Origin: Aphelenchoides besseyi
Taxonomy: Eukaryota > Nematoda > Chromadorea > Rhabditida > Aphelenchoididae
Length of the DNA: 64,000 nt
Direction: 5' to 3'
NCBI GenBank assembly: GCA_024699855.1
Contig: JAMPIQ010000001.1
Location: 15,376,001-15,440,000 of the forward strand
The notes beneath the pieces were generated by a model. It saw only the letters and a program-made list of their open reading frames with translations, ran no database searches and was not told where the DNA came from. Positions 13,392 to 24,017 of this stretch are shown here, one piece after another (the stretch's first letter is position 1; each line of letters opens with the position of its first letter). The position numbers were made by a program, and so were the translations under genes.

Positions 13392-13685
13392 TCAACGATT
13401 CGCAGTCTCACATGCATCAATCCAATCGGAGTAGACGTCGATTGGCTCGGAGAGATAGTTGATTTGTGTTTGGAATGTTTCCGTGCATACGCGACACTCA
13501 ATAAAACCGATGTTTCGCAGACGATCTCTGGAAAAGAATCAGAAAATGAACTCGAAAATCGAAACTTACAATTTGACTTCGCAAACACGCTCGTGATTGC
13601 AAAACGGACAGTTGAATTGCGTTTCCAACGGCTCGATGATCTTCGCTTTCGTTGGTGCTTTTCGTTTCGACTTCTTTTTGGCCAT
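13392..13685 (-). CDS. ELOF1: transcription elongation factor 1 homologue ELOF1
   Basis: Small zinc-ribbon protein that binds elongating RNA polymerase II and acts in transcription-coupled repair. Two exons, with the intron at about 13529-13569. The N-terminus is [20 protein letters not shown], then the first zinc knuckle [13 protein letters not shown], and in exon 2 the second pair [12 protein letters not shown] followed by the signature [16 protein letters not shown] and stop at 13392. 83 codons, matching the family. The gene is convergent with the unknown gene ending at 13209. Its first exon has a degraded copy near 40336-40402. Confidence 0.96.
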
Positions 13686-13929
13686 CGTGCACAAACACCG
13701 TTGATGGATCGGACGGCGACTCTGAAATCACGAGTATTAGACACACAAGCCAATAGCACGTTTCTATGACAACCGAATAATTGCTTTCTGGACTACGCAT
13801 AAAAACAATCAAAAGAACAAACTTTAAAGAATTGCCGTTGACAGCAAAAACATCGCGCGCGTGTTTGAGCGTCTAAAGTCATCGGTTAGCAGAAAAAAAG
13901 TAAAACACAAAGCCAACGTGTGTCAACGA

Positions 13930-14665
13930 TTAAGAGACGTTCGCTTTGGAATCCAATTCGAAGGTAACACATGAAAATGACCGTACTCTTAAACTGCCAA
14001 AGTTGTTCGATGGTAAGACTGACGTCTCGAGCATGTGGGTTTGAGCTTGTTGCATTCCAACGAGTTGAAATGATTTCTGAGTCAATGTGAGAGCTTTTCC
14101 TTCAGTAATCAAGTCCGAACGAGCTCTCACAAAACTTTTTTATTTCCAATTCCGCGTTTTCTAAGATCAAAATTTCAGCGAAAGCGAAAATCTTCGTTCG
14201 AATCGCGCAAACTTCGTAGCGTTCTAACGTTTTCGACTCGAAGTGAACACTCTGTTCGTCAAAACATTTACCAGATAGACGATCACAATACAAGTTGCTC
14301 TCTGCTTATCGTATTTAACGCATTTCTTTTCCAAGTCAAAGCTTCAGACACAACCGAGAGCTTGAAGGCAACATTCGGGAAAAAGAAGAAATCTTCCAAA
14401 GTAACAGCGATTGGTCTTCGCTGATAAGCAAATGACAAGTGCACAGATCCATTGTTATTTCAAGAAAGCAATTACAGAAAAAGCGAAGCTTGAACGAATA
14501 CAAAATTCAAATGGAGTTCACTATTTATTTGGCTTCTGTCTTCGTGGTGAAAATAGTAGTGACTGCGATCTGGAGGAGGAAGATCGTCTGACCACCGTCG
14601 AAGCGAACTCTGAACCACAGCCACAAGAAGTTTACCGTCGCGGGTTCCGCTTCATCCGAAATTGA
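13930..14665 (+). pseudogene. decayed UBL gene copy 'H' (leader plus ubiquitin core)
   Basis: 13930-14150 aligns, with many changes, to the 5' leader exon and first intron of UBL copies A-C (shared words include ctcgagcatgtggg/tttgagct and the ccaacgagtt block). Downstream the ubiquitin fold is recognisable but broken. VKASDTTESLKATFGKKKK corresponds to the beta2-alpha1 segment. A one-base shift and a TAA follow before QRLVFADKQM (ubiquitin QRLIFAGKQL), and IQNSNGVHYLFGFCLRGE stands where ubiquitin has its LRLRGG end. The last open stretch is 14411-14665. The intron found at the G|K position in the other copies is absent here. A relic is the most economical reading. Confidence 0.6.
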
Positions 14666-15532
14666 ATCTATGACCATTCCGGACGTACTCTCGAGATTGT
14701 GATTGCCCAATCGATCGTGCTGTTCGGGCAATTTATCATGGCATAAGTTTGGTGAAAAAATGACTTTTGTATACTCGTTTTCAATCTATATCAGCCCAAA
14801 AACCACGTTGTGTTTGTCGTTATATACGCTGTTTGTTGGGAATAAAATTGATAATACAACTCGGCTGTTGCACTGGAAGTTTTTCGATTAACAGTTGAAA
14901 CTCGATCCAACAAACATTTGGGCGCGTAGGAGTTTTGGGTCAAAGGTTGAAGGCAGTGAATTCGATTCACGTGTATTTTCTTATCGCGATTCTTCGGCAC
15001 GTTTTTACGGGGAAATTCGTTCAATAGAATCTTCGATCGAAAGTCGCCGAATAAAAATTCTTCGAAATTGCGATTTGCTGGCCGAAAAATAGAGGAAATT
15101 GGAAGCGATCGAGTCGAAAGGTTACGATGAAAATCCTGTTGTCTTCGCTGTTCGGTGAGTTTCCGTCGTTGCAATTGAACTCTCTAGTTTTCAGTGTTCG
15201 TTGAGGCGAATGAACTTCAGCGCGTTGTGCTGGTGGTTCTCGACATTCCGTGAGGCAAAACATGTCAGGGATAGAAGTCAGAGAGCAATTCGGGTCCCTG
15301 TCGACGGGCTGCAGAGATCTGTTATCTGCGGGCGTCGTTGGAGAATAGTTGCAAGTTGGAAACTGAAATGGTACAAACTCAAAACTACTGTTCATCGACG
15401 GTCAACATCCTGGGTGGTGGTGGTTTGAGGAATGAGTGTTGCGATTGTTATTAACTTGGGAAAAAACTGCAAGAGAATGGCGAGGAATGTGAAGCTCCAG
15501 TTGATTTCAGTGCACCCCCAAAGATCCGTTCC
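14666..15532. other. intergenic; possible two-exon secreted ORF fragment
   Basis: Little can be supported. At about 15127 an ATG opens MKILLSSLF, and after a consensus intron (gtgagttt to ttttcag, about 15155-15194) the frame continues VFVEANELQRVVLVVLDIP and stops. This looks like a signal peptide exon of a decayed gene. The duplicated block of module A begins sharply at about 15508 (cccccaaagatccg), where identity with modules B and C starts. Confidence 0.3.
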
Positions 15533-16805
15533 ATGAAGTGTTTTGCCATTTTGTTGTTCTCTTTTCTTATTCGTGCGCGTCTGATTCTTAGGCTCCCCAA
15601 TCAAACGCTCCTCGCCAACTTCTACACTCGAATTCGATGCGCTGTTCTACTTGCTAACTTCTTTTCGCTCGTCCATTTCTCTCGTTCAAACCGCTTGTTC
15701 TTAGCGCAATTCTTTTATCTTCGTTTCTTGTTGCCATTTAAGCGTAATAATTAACAGAAGCCTTCGGGGACACGTGTTCCCGTCGCAGCTTCCGATTGTT
15801 CCGTGGATTTCGCTCACAGTTTGCGGAATCCAAAACGCCTGCCGATTTCTCTTCTTCATTTCTTTGTCTGTGTGTTTCTATTTGATTTCATCTCCTGTGT
15901 TTGTCGAAAGTTGTAACCACCGAACTTTCTATAATAAACGATTTTCGTCGTTGCGGTTGAACACAAGTGCAGCTACTCGAGGGACGATGTCACCTTCCTG
16001 TCTATCCAACCGTTTCTTCAGTGATCTTATGGGCAACGGCAAAATGCTCGAAAGAGAAGATGCTGACAACTCGTGAATCCATCACCAAGTGCTTGGTGAT
16101 GCACCTTCCAAATTCATTTTCCCCTGATGTCACTACGCGAGTTTACGACGCAAGTCCTTCAATCGCAATTTGCCTGTTGACTGATCGAGAAATGGTGGAG
16201 ATCTTCATTTATTTTGGTTCAAATGAACTAACAAACGACACATCCGAAAGCTTGGAGTCTCGATTCTGTAAAAGAAGAAGCTGTCGGATGTACGGCCGGG
16301 AGTTGGTCATCAATCGTTTACAACGAGTGGAACAACGTTGATGTTATACCGGGTCATTTGATCGTATCAAGTGAGTTCAACGGAATCCATTTCAATACTT
16401 TCATTTTAGATGTGCTGTTAACGTTTCGATCTTCATTACGGCTCCCGGTTTGGATTGCTCTTATCATGTCTCTACTCTTTAGATTAAGATCACAGATTGC
16501 TTGATCACGAAGTCTATTGCAAGAACCGAACTGAATTTTGAATCAAATGGAAGTGGAGAACCGTTTTGCATTCCGTTTGCCGAACCGGTGGAAATGACTC
16601 TCGGCTGTGCGTATAGTGCATCGGCATTGTTAAAGGTTGGAAACGATCAATCGTTGTTTTCTTATTCGGATTTTAGGGTTCTGATTTGTTTTATGGATCG
16701 AAGGTCAGCGTTGAGTGTTACGCAAAAGCATCAAATACTATTACGTTTCTCTTCACGTTTGCTGACGGAACGAACAACAAACGTCGGTGGACGATGATCA
16801 AATAG
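15533..16805 (+). CDS. gene X, module A copy: predicted secreted orphan
   Basis: An ATG at 15533 gives MKCFAILLFSFLIRA, a plausible signal peptide. The next exons are uncertain. Later exons read clearly: VGCTAGSWSSIVYNEWNNVD (about 16290-16369), KITDCLITKSIARTELNFES ... CIPFAEPVEMTLGCAYSASA (about 16486-16638), an intron at about 16639-16678, and DLFYGSKVSVECYAKASNTI ... RRWTMIK with stop at 16805. Cysteines and Asn-x-Ser/Thr sites fit an extracellular protein. I recognise no domain. It converges on the UBL gene, with 3' ends about 420 bases apart. Copies B and C are nearly identical except at the C-terminus, where this copy reads into a different tail. Confidence 0.5.
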
Positions 16806-17221
16806 TGTGTTTATAGTTCTGCTTAAAGATGCAGCTAATTGTAAATAGCGCCACATTAGTCGTTGTTTTCGCTAGTCAACTATCTTAGTCTCAACATAAA
16901 CACTTTCATATGAAATGGAGAAGCGAGTTGATCTGATGCCAAAAGATAGAATTCGAGCTGCAGAATCTCGTCTATTTCATTGAGAGTCACAACTACGAGC
17001 CTTGTGAAAGACTCAAAAGTAAAACAGACGTTAGAGGTGTAACTAATGTTTTCGAGACAATGCATCAAGACCACGTCTGACGAAATAGAATCAGATTGCA
17101 GAAAAAGAAAAAGACATGAAACCACGTATTTATTTAAAATTTTCAATTGTCTACAGCGATTACAACGAAAAATGAGGTAGAAGACTTGGATGAATACAAA
17201 GACTTGGTAGTAAGATTCGAT

Positions 17222-18093
17222 TCAATCATTGGCTACGCGACGTCGACGCAAGCCGGGATGACTAATCGACTCTTCTGAATCTGGTTCCTTTTTTATGAGT
17301 CCAAGTTGCTCGTAGAGATAAGCGATTCGAGGTTTCAGTCTTTCGTGTAGCTCCGGAGGTCCACTGAGAATACGATCGAGTTCTTTATTGTGGAGCATCT
17401 CAGCCGCAAGTGCCTGTCGAGCTTCAATTACTTCCTTATCCCAGTTAAAATGAAAGTCCAAAATTGGGGTCTCTTCTATTTCGTGTAAACCGTATTCCAT
17501 GAGCATTTTATCATCTTTGAGTTCCATTCCTAAAATGAAACAGTTAATCAGCAAAGTTGTTTTGAGCTTACGACAAAAAGTTGCAATTTGTTGGTCTGCC
17601 GGAAGGCCTCCTATTTTTTGAATCTTTTCCTTCACTTGTTCGACGGTGTCGGTGGGTTTGACCTGAAATGACGGCAAAGTAGACAGACGGTAAAGTACAA
17701 ACGTACCTCAAGCATAAAATTTTGCCAATTCCAAAATACCACTTTGATCTTCATGATCCACGACAACAAGAAGAGAGCATTTGATCGAAGATGTTCAACT
17801 GAAATCAAATCGACACTTGCTAATCGAAAAAACTCGCAAACGATCGAGAAGTTAAAAAACACGTGATTAGCAACAAGAGAAAAATTTTGCGCGAGCTCTT
17901 TGGGACTTGAGAACTGAAAGGAAAACTCACTCGTTGGCTCAGAATCTATTCCAACGAGTTCAAGGCAATGAATCCAAAGCTCAAAACCACATGCTCGAGC
18001 CGTCAGTCTTGACCACCGGACAACATTGCCGGTCTCCGGGAATCTTGGCATTTCGTTCAACTTCATGTCACGATCCAGGATTTGAGAGTCCAT
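17222..18093 (-). CDS. ubiquitin-like (UBL) domain protein, copy A
   Basis: Four exons. Exon 1 starts MDSQILDRDMKLNEMPRF directly after a tttcag acceptor, which suits SL trans-splicing, and ends near 17942. After a ~150-base intron come EHLRSNALFLLSW and the UBL beta1 strand MKIKVVFWNWQNFMLE. Exon 3 is VKPTDTVEQVKEKIQKIGGL then PADQQIATF (ubiquitin VEPSDTIENVKAKIQ.. PPDQQRLIF), and exon 4 MELKDDKMLMEYGL. The intron between exons 3 and 4 interrupts the fold at the ubiquitin G|K position. The protein does not end in GG. It has an ~85-residue charged helical tail ending SISHPGLRRRRVAND. No diglycine means conjugation is unlikely; it could act as a UBL adaptor. About 220 residues. Confidence 0.72.
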
Positions 18094-18430
18094 CTGAAAG
18101 CAGCCACTGAACATCGTGGAAAAAGAACTAAGCATTCCGATCGACAAAATCACTTGAATGCTCGAGACGTTTGATCATCGCAGTTAGCATGTTCAAGTCA
18201 CAAAGGTAATCGCAACTGAATCCGCTTATCAACCACTTCGGAAAAGCACAATCCACACGTTTAGTGCAACTAATCACACAAAGTTCTTTGTTTGCGTCAC
18301 AACAGAAGTTGCACGATCATTCGAATCAATTAGCTCCAGGGACTACACTACAAACTACATGTAAAACGAGTAGAGTCAAGACGGTCGCTATAAAAAGACG
18401 ACCAAGTCGAAGGTTATGACATCGCGTACG
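18094..18430 (+). promoter_or_regulatory. shared UBL/UGT intergenic promoter, copy A
   Basis: Divergent region between the UBL leader (minus) and a UGT exon 1 (plus). It contains a TATA-like ctataaaaag near 18388 and a block (18238-18430) repeated with few changes at 28840-29030 and 42820-43017. Conservation of this non-coding block beside broken coding sequence is notable. Confidence 0.55.
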
Positions 18431-18610
18431 ATGTTGTTTTGTCCTGCGATTGTTGTTTGTCTTGTTGCCGGCTGTTTTTGTTGAACGTTTTCTGTTCATA
18501 TCTACGAATTTGGGACACTCTCACATTGGTTTTACAGGATGTTTAGCGGACATTTTAGTTGATGCCAGACATGAAGTCGTGAGTTCGAAACGTTCAATTC
18601 AAGAGAATGT
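18431..18610 (+). pseudogene. UGT exon-1 fragment (module A)
   Basis: ATG at 18431 starts MLFCPAIVVCLVAGCFC and hits a stop. Relative to copy D, two bases are missing in the signal peptide, shifting the frame. The remaining exon-1 sequence (HSHIGFTGCLADILVDARHE) is readable in another frame, then the copy is cut off inside the first UGT intron near 18608. Dead fragment. Confidence 0.75.
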
Positions 18611-18695
18611 TACGTTTCTTGTTATCACTCAATCTAAGAATATCAGGAACCAAATTAAATAGTTTATTAACAATTCTAATTCTATACACACATCA

Positions 18696-18941
18696 TCATT
18701 CTTCATCCACAGCCTTTTGCAAGTATTTCTGGTCCAAACTCCTCATCGCATTACAATACTCCAATGCTAGTTCTAGGCTATTCTCCATAAGGAAACTGAA
18801 AAGAAACGATTAGATGGTCAAAGATTGGTGTTTGAATGCATAGACTTACCCAAGAGTGGCATCAATATCCGCACGGAGTTGTGCGTATTGAATAAGATTT
18901 GCGGGAGAGTTTGGATCGTCGTTTACCGATGGGACGGCCAT
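18696..18941 (-). CDS. small orphan protein, two exons
   Basis: The ATG at 18941 gives MAVPSVNDDPNSPANLIQYA then QLRADIDATLG. An intron at about 18798-18849 leads to FLMENSLELALEYCNAMRSL, DQKYLQKAVDEE and stop: about 63 residues, acidic and predicted helical. An upstream in-frame extension exists but lacks an ATG. The splice sites are consensus and codon use is normal, so I treat it as a real short gene. The family was not recognised. Confidence 0.5.
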
Positions 18942-19123
18942 GAGTGGACGTTTAGTTGAGAGCGAGAAGTTGAGCAACCGTTCAAGATAACAAGCAAGAA
19001 CCAAGGTGAATCGACGAACCAAATTTCCAATAAAATCGATTTTTGCATCATCAGTTTTCACTTAAAGATGCGAATTTAAATGTTCAGTTCACGTTTCTTC
19101 GACAATCTCATTTGTCTTCTTCG

Positions 19124-19888
19124 ATGGACTCGCCGATCTCTCAACCCGAAGCTCCGAAACGCCGTCGTCGGCAACGCGGAGGTCGCAAGTGCCGAGAACG
19201 ATTGGCAAAGCAAAAGACGGTCAGGAATGCCAACGAACTAACTCACCAGTAAGATCATTCATTTCACCAGTTTTCTTCAAGTCTTCAGGAAACAAATCAA
19301 AACGAAGAAGCCGATTTGCAGTTTTTGGCTTTCAAGCGGTTTCTGTCGTTTTGGCTCGTCTTGCCGTTTCATTCACGTTGATCGTAAAACTCAGTAAGTC
19401 AAAGAGGATTCAATCTTATATTCGGGTTTTCAGTCAACAACACAAATACAGAACTCGCACCTGCAACTTCTACGAAACGGGTATCTGTCCTTATGGTGAG
19501 CGCTGTTACTTTATTCACGATCGAGCTGGTAACGTGGAAAAGAACAATAAAGTGGCACTACAAAATGGCAAAAATCTTTTCAAAAGACAATTGGGTTTTC
19601 CTTTTGCAGTAAAAACACTAATTTCAGTTCTTGCCAGCTAATCCTCCAAAAATCCAGTGTTCGAAAGTCAAAGACGTCAATTCAAAGCCCACCAAATCGA
19701 TTGTCAAGATTCAGCCTTACAGTTCACAAAATCAACTTATCGACTCGTTTCTTGGTCACAATCTTCAATCGCTCAAGCGTTTGATTTGGATGCCGTCTAA
19801 GGAGGAAGAAGTTCAGTTGGTTCGTCTTGATCCTCTTATTTTGACTGCTTTTTGTTCAGAACTGCAATCCATTGAAGCGTTCGAGTAA
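19124..19888 (+). CDS. tandem CCCH zinc-finger protein (TTP/PIE-1-like)
   Basis: Probable RNA-binding regulator of mRNA stability or translation. The basic N-terminus MDSPISQPEAPKRRRRQRGG leads through an intron (about 19250-19286) to finger 1, CSFWLSSGFCRFGSSCRFIH (C-x8-C-x5-C-x3-H). A second intron at about 19393-19433 leads to finger 2, CNFYETGICPYGERCYFIH, which has seven rather than eight residues between the first two cysteines. An intron near 19583-19626 gives FLPANPPKIQ... and the C-terminal region LGHNLQSLKRLIWMPSKEEE. The end is either the stop at 19888 or, if 19815-19858 is spliced, a later stop near 19981 with PNLPPGFPPRL. Paired CCCH fingers are typical of nematode germline regulators. 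Confidence 0.75.
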
Positions 19889-20175
19889 CTCGACAGTCAA
19901 CTTGGACCCAAACCTACCACCCGGTTTCCCTCCACGGTTGTCAACGATCGAAACGATCTACAAGCAAATGTTCGAGTTTTGACCAAATAAGATCTCTTTC
20001 AGACTTCTTATAGAAGAATAAACAAAGTGATCGGCAATTAAGATTGAACATAATTGCAGAATCTTTTTCTTTGTTGTTGTTGTAAACTCAAAATTTTCAA
20101 CTTTAATGGTTTAGCCACTATTTTTTGGCCAAACACAAAAAAGTTTGTTAAACTGAGCGGCACAACATCGAATGT

Positions 20176-20820
20176 TTATTTCCGAGGAGAATCGTTTTTA
20201 CTAAGCTTTTCGGTTCTTGACTTCGTTTTCGATTTCTTTGATACTTTCTTCGAAGTTTGATTCAACTCATCGTCCGACTTCTCCTCCTTCAAACTCTTGA
20301 TTTTCTCGAGCGTATCATCCTCGTCCGATTTCGACTGAAACGCAAACTCAACAATTGGAAACGAAGTCAACTTACTTGGTAGAAAACTTTCTTGATCTTG
20401 AGCTTCCGATTTTCTTCCAACTCTTTCTCTCGCTTCTTCTTAACTGACGGTGTTGGTTCAACGACTTCCGGATAATCCTCGTCAAATGGTCCTGCTTGGT
20501 TCTTGACGTTCTTGGCTTCAACGACCACGGCGACTTTGGGTTTCTGCTGATCGTCGGCTGTCTTCCCACTGCCCTCAGCTGCAGCGATTTGTTTTCGTTT
20601 CTATCGTCCGACTTACGTTTTCCACTCTTCGATTTGGTGTTCTTCCCGGAGGAGATGCGCACAAGGTTCTGAAAATCGGAGATAGAAGACGATTGTAGCT
20701 TTTCAATCCAACCGATTTTCCACTTCGTTTCGAGATCTTCTTTTGGTCCATCGGTTTCTTCTTCGATTTGCACTGAATGAGCAGTGGAGTAACGAAGACG
20801 AGGATCATTAGTCCGAGCAT
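20176..20820 (-). CDS. basic protein with N-terminal membrane/signal segment
   Basis: Starts MLGLMILVFVTPLLIQC, a hydrophobic stretch followed by a Lys-rich region (KSKKKPMDQKKISKRSGKS). Introns at about 20674-20722, 20573-20612 and 20336-20378 keep frame throughout. The C-terminal half is highly charged (KKKREKELEENRKLKIKKVF then SKSDEDDTLEKIKSLKEEKS) and likely coiled coil or disordered. It could be an ER membrane-anchored adaptor. I cannot assign a family. The alternative upstream start gives a less plausible N-terminus. Confidence 0.5.
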
Positions 20821-21043
20821 CTGCCACTACGAATTGAAGATCGGAGATGACGGAGAAACTAGCCGAGAGAAACTGGACGTCCATCTTTGGAGACCGCCGA
20901 GCAGAAGGACAGTCAGTCGAGAATGCTCAGCGAACAAGTGAGGGGTTGATTTGCATTTTGAAGTCAACTTTCGGATCTCGTTACTTTCGTCTCGATCTCT
21001 TGAACTGAGGTCCGCGTTTTGCTCGGCTGCTCGACTGTCGAAA

Positions 21044-21669
21044 TGTCTCGTTTGAACCCGACTTCTGATGTTTCGGCCGAGACCGTAGGTGCATTTCGAA
21101 TACTTTAATTGGTGTTCTAGGTCTCACTTTTTGATTTCACTGCTAGTTCTGCGATAGCGGATCCGAATCTTGAAGTTCGTCCCGACCACTCGGTTGTTAA
21201 AGAAGAAGAGGCGGTCAAGGAGCAGCATCAATCCACTTCTAATCCACAAGCTTGCTCTTCTGATCCGATCGACCAAACGGGAACGATCAATTCGTCTAAC
21301 AACTCGAGCACTTTCTTCAATCCGGTGATTTGTGACTCGCATAGTGCGATCAGTTTGGATACAACCACTTCCTATCCGTCCACGAGCTCGAGCTTGTGTC
21401 TGAAGTCTTCTCGCGTTTTTCCGCCAAACATCAAATTAATCAATGGTAAACTCGAATTTAAATCAGTCAGCATTTTCGATTCAGAAGCCAATCAACAGAT
21501 GAGTCAACTTCGTGACATGACTTTGAAATTGAAACGAACAGTCGATTTGTTGGCCGATGCACTGGCGAGTTGGCAACGATGAGAACGATTACCGATTATT
21601 TCAGGAGAACAAGAAGTGTGGACGTGCAGTGCTTGCAAACTATTCAAACGACATCGACCAATTGGGTAG
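21044..21669 (+). CDS. orphan Ser/Thr-rich protein with coiled coil and C-terminal CxxC
   Basis: MSRLNPTSDVSAET, an intron (about 21086-21120), then a long low-complexity acidic/Ser exon. A second intron lies at about 21445-21483. A heptad-like helix follows (QQMSQLRDMTLKLKRTVDLL), then an intron at about 21567-21602 and the end EQEVWTCSACKLFKRHRPIG with stop at 21669. The CSAC pair might be half a zinc site. Splice sites are consensus. The family was not recognised. Confidence 0.5.
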
Positions 21670-21698
21670 GCTGTTTATCATCATTTCTGTTCAATCTT

Positions 21699-23384
21699 TC
21701 AATTATTTGGCGCATTGCTTTTAACAAAACTGAGGCAAAATAGAACAAACTGAACAAACAAATTCGCCAAAACGATGGTGAGAAATTTCGGCAAGAATTT
21801 TTGAATTGTATTCTTAAAGGAATTTCTTGTCATTGGCGAGTCGTCAACTATATCATCAACTCTACGGTCGCCATTGTCCTCCATCGTGACATCGCCACGC
21901 GCACGGTATGGGACCTCGATGCTTTCTTGCAGGACCCGTCGATTCAAGTCGCGGTTTTGGTTCCGCACAATAACGCTCTTCGGCTTGCAGAACATGTTCG
22001 ACAACTGCATAATTTGAGGTGAAAACGTTGCACTGAAGAAAAGCGTTTGTCTGTTCTCAACCTAAAGGTAACTAGCGCATTATACAGCTTTAACAGAGAG
22101 TACTTACGGGTGGAAAAGTGGGAGAAGTGACCATTCTTTGAACTTCAGGCATAAACGACGACTTGAGAAGTTCATCGGCTTCGTCGAGAACCAAAAACTT
22201 CAACTTATCGTATTTCAACTGAAATGACAAACACAATAATAGAAGAAACGATCGAAATGGTACTTACGAATTGCGCTTCAGGGTCATCCGAACTCATGAA
22301 GTCAATCAGCCGCCCTGGTGTTACAACCAAAATGTCGCAGCCATTCTGGTAAATGTATTCTCTGTTCAAATAGACCTTGTTGTCATAAGCGACATTGACT
22401 CGCACTGTGGTCTCTAAAAGTCGAAATCAGTCTTAGGTTGAGATCTTTTGCAACATACCGTCCGCGAATTTTTTGGCTTGTTCGTACAACTGAGCAGCCA
22501 ACTCACGAGTCGGTTCAATGATCAACGCAGAAACCGAACACAAACGTTCGGTCTCCTCCTGGTCCTTAAATTCGTCGTGCAATTTCTGGATAATTGGCAA
22601 CAAAAAGGCGGCCGACTTTCCACTTCCAGTCTCGGCTTGTCCTTTCACATCGAAACCGTCCATGATCAATGGCATAGCGTATTTTTGGAAGTTGCGCGGG
22701 AACGAGTAGTTCGAACGTCGAATGTTGTTCATAATGATCTCGTCAAACTCGGCTTCTTCCCATTTTCTGAAAACAAACTCGTATTTCCAAAGCTAGAAGT
22801 TGTCCACTTACTCAATGACAGTCAGAGGCTCGGGACCATTTTTGACGGTGATTTGTCCATCGCACGAGTAGAAGACTTTGGTTTGTTTGTGCTTCTCGTC
22901 TTCTTTGAAAATTTCATCGACACTGCGTTCCACAGGAATGTGAGATGGACGAGCTAAAAAATTGAACTAATTTTGAGGTTTCTACGATTCAAACTTACCA
23001 ATTCGATACATTTCGCCACTAAAGTTGTAACCACCCGGACGGCTTCCATTGCCATTGTAGCCTCCTCGACCGCCACGAAACGGTGGACCGTTGTCGTAAT
23101 CGTTAGATGATCCTTGACCTTCACGATAGGAATTGCCGCCACCATCATTCGCAGGACTATTGTAGTCGTTGGATTGTGAACGCTGATCGAAAGCTGAAAC
23201 AAGAGTGGTTTACTGATTGAATTAACGGATCTTTGATTTACTGTCTCCTTGTCCGCCTCCTCCTCGGCCTGCGCCGCGAAAAGTCACTCCACTGGAGTCT
23301 TCTGTAGAAACAATGTTCAACGTCAAATATTGCAAACAAGCACTCACCGTCCTGCATGCCACCACGACCACCGCGGAACGCCAT
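21699..23384 (-). CDS. DEAD-box RNA helicase lacking the C-terminal RecA domain
   Basis: RGG-rich N-terminus (MAFRGGRGG..., PPFRGGRGGYNG) like Vasa/DDX3 proteins. Helicase domain 1 is intact: Q-motif NYSFPRNFQKYAMPLI, motif I AETGSGKS, Ia EPTRELA, Ib TPGRL, motif II DEAD in FLVLDEADELL, and motif III as ATFSPQIMQLSNMF after the last intron (about 22056-22107). Domain 2 should then follow (ARGLD, HRIGRTGR), but the frame instead runs about 80 residues without any helicase-C motif (...TIVLANLFVQFVLFCLSF) and stops at 21699, only 30 bases from the convergent gene. It is either a truncated helicase or a pseudogene. Confidence 0.75.
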
Positions 23385-24017
23385 TTGAGTCGATGGATTA
23401 CCGAAACGAGTACTTTGATTAATATCGATAAATGCAACGCAAAAACCAAAAGACAAGGATTTACACAACAGTCAAGTGTTACAAGTATAGGAAGAACGGA
23501 CAAGGAAGTTTAAGAGGCCGAGAACATTGATCGAACGTTCGAAAGAAGTCACAGATGCACGGATTGTCGCGAAATCAAAATGAAGAATCGAATTGCAGGA
23601 AGAATTCAAAAGACAAACGAATCTCTCGAGACGTCTTTAGCGACAAACATCGATTTGAAATGGTCAGATCGATAGCGAAATCGTCGAAAATGCGAATCGA
23701 CTTTTGGCCTAAAAGATTCGCTTTCGCAGCCGACACCAAAACAATCGTCGTTTTGCAGATTGCGTTGTTTATCACAGACCAATCGCGCTGCCATTTCGAC
23801 TCGACGGTGTGTTCAACCTCCGACTCAGTTCTCTTCGGCGCGTCTTAAGGAAACAACAAACGAAATGGTGCGCTACGAATGGCGATTTGCCTTTTCTTTA
23901 AACGATGCGAAAAGAGTGTAATAGGATAGAAGCATTTAAGGTCAAATTGCCATTGCAATCAAAGTCCCTGCCAATCGACATCAGTCGCTTACGAACTGGT
24001 TTTGTGCAAAAATTTAC
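23385..24017. other. intergenic between helicase and MYBBP1A
   Basis: Divergent promoter region of about 630 bases. Frames in it (for example 23555-23848) lack splice support and domains. Confidence 0.45.

Noticed and set aside
13304..13769. Long open frames on both strands over ELOF1
   Set aside because: They are shadows of the ELOF1 exons in other frames; only the zinc-ribbon frame has splice sites and family motifs.
18431..18660. UGT gene in module A
   Set aside because: Only exon 1 is present and its frame is broken; the rest of the gene is absent.
20372..20884. 170-codon frame starting MDVQFLSAS
   Set aside because: It runs through a strong tttcag acceptor at about 20673. Splicing joins a signal-like N-terminus in another frame to the same downstream exons.
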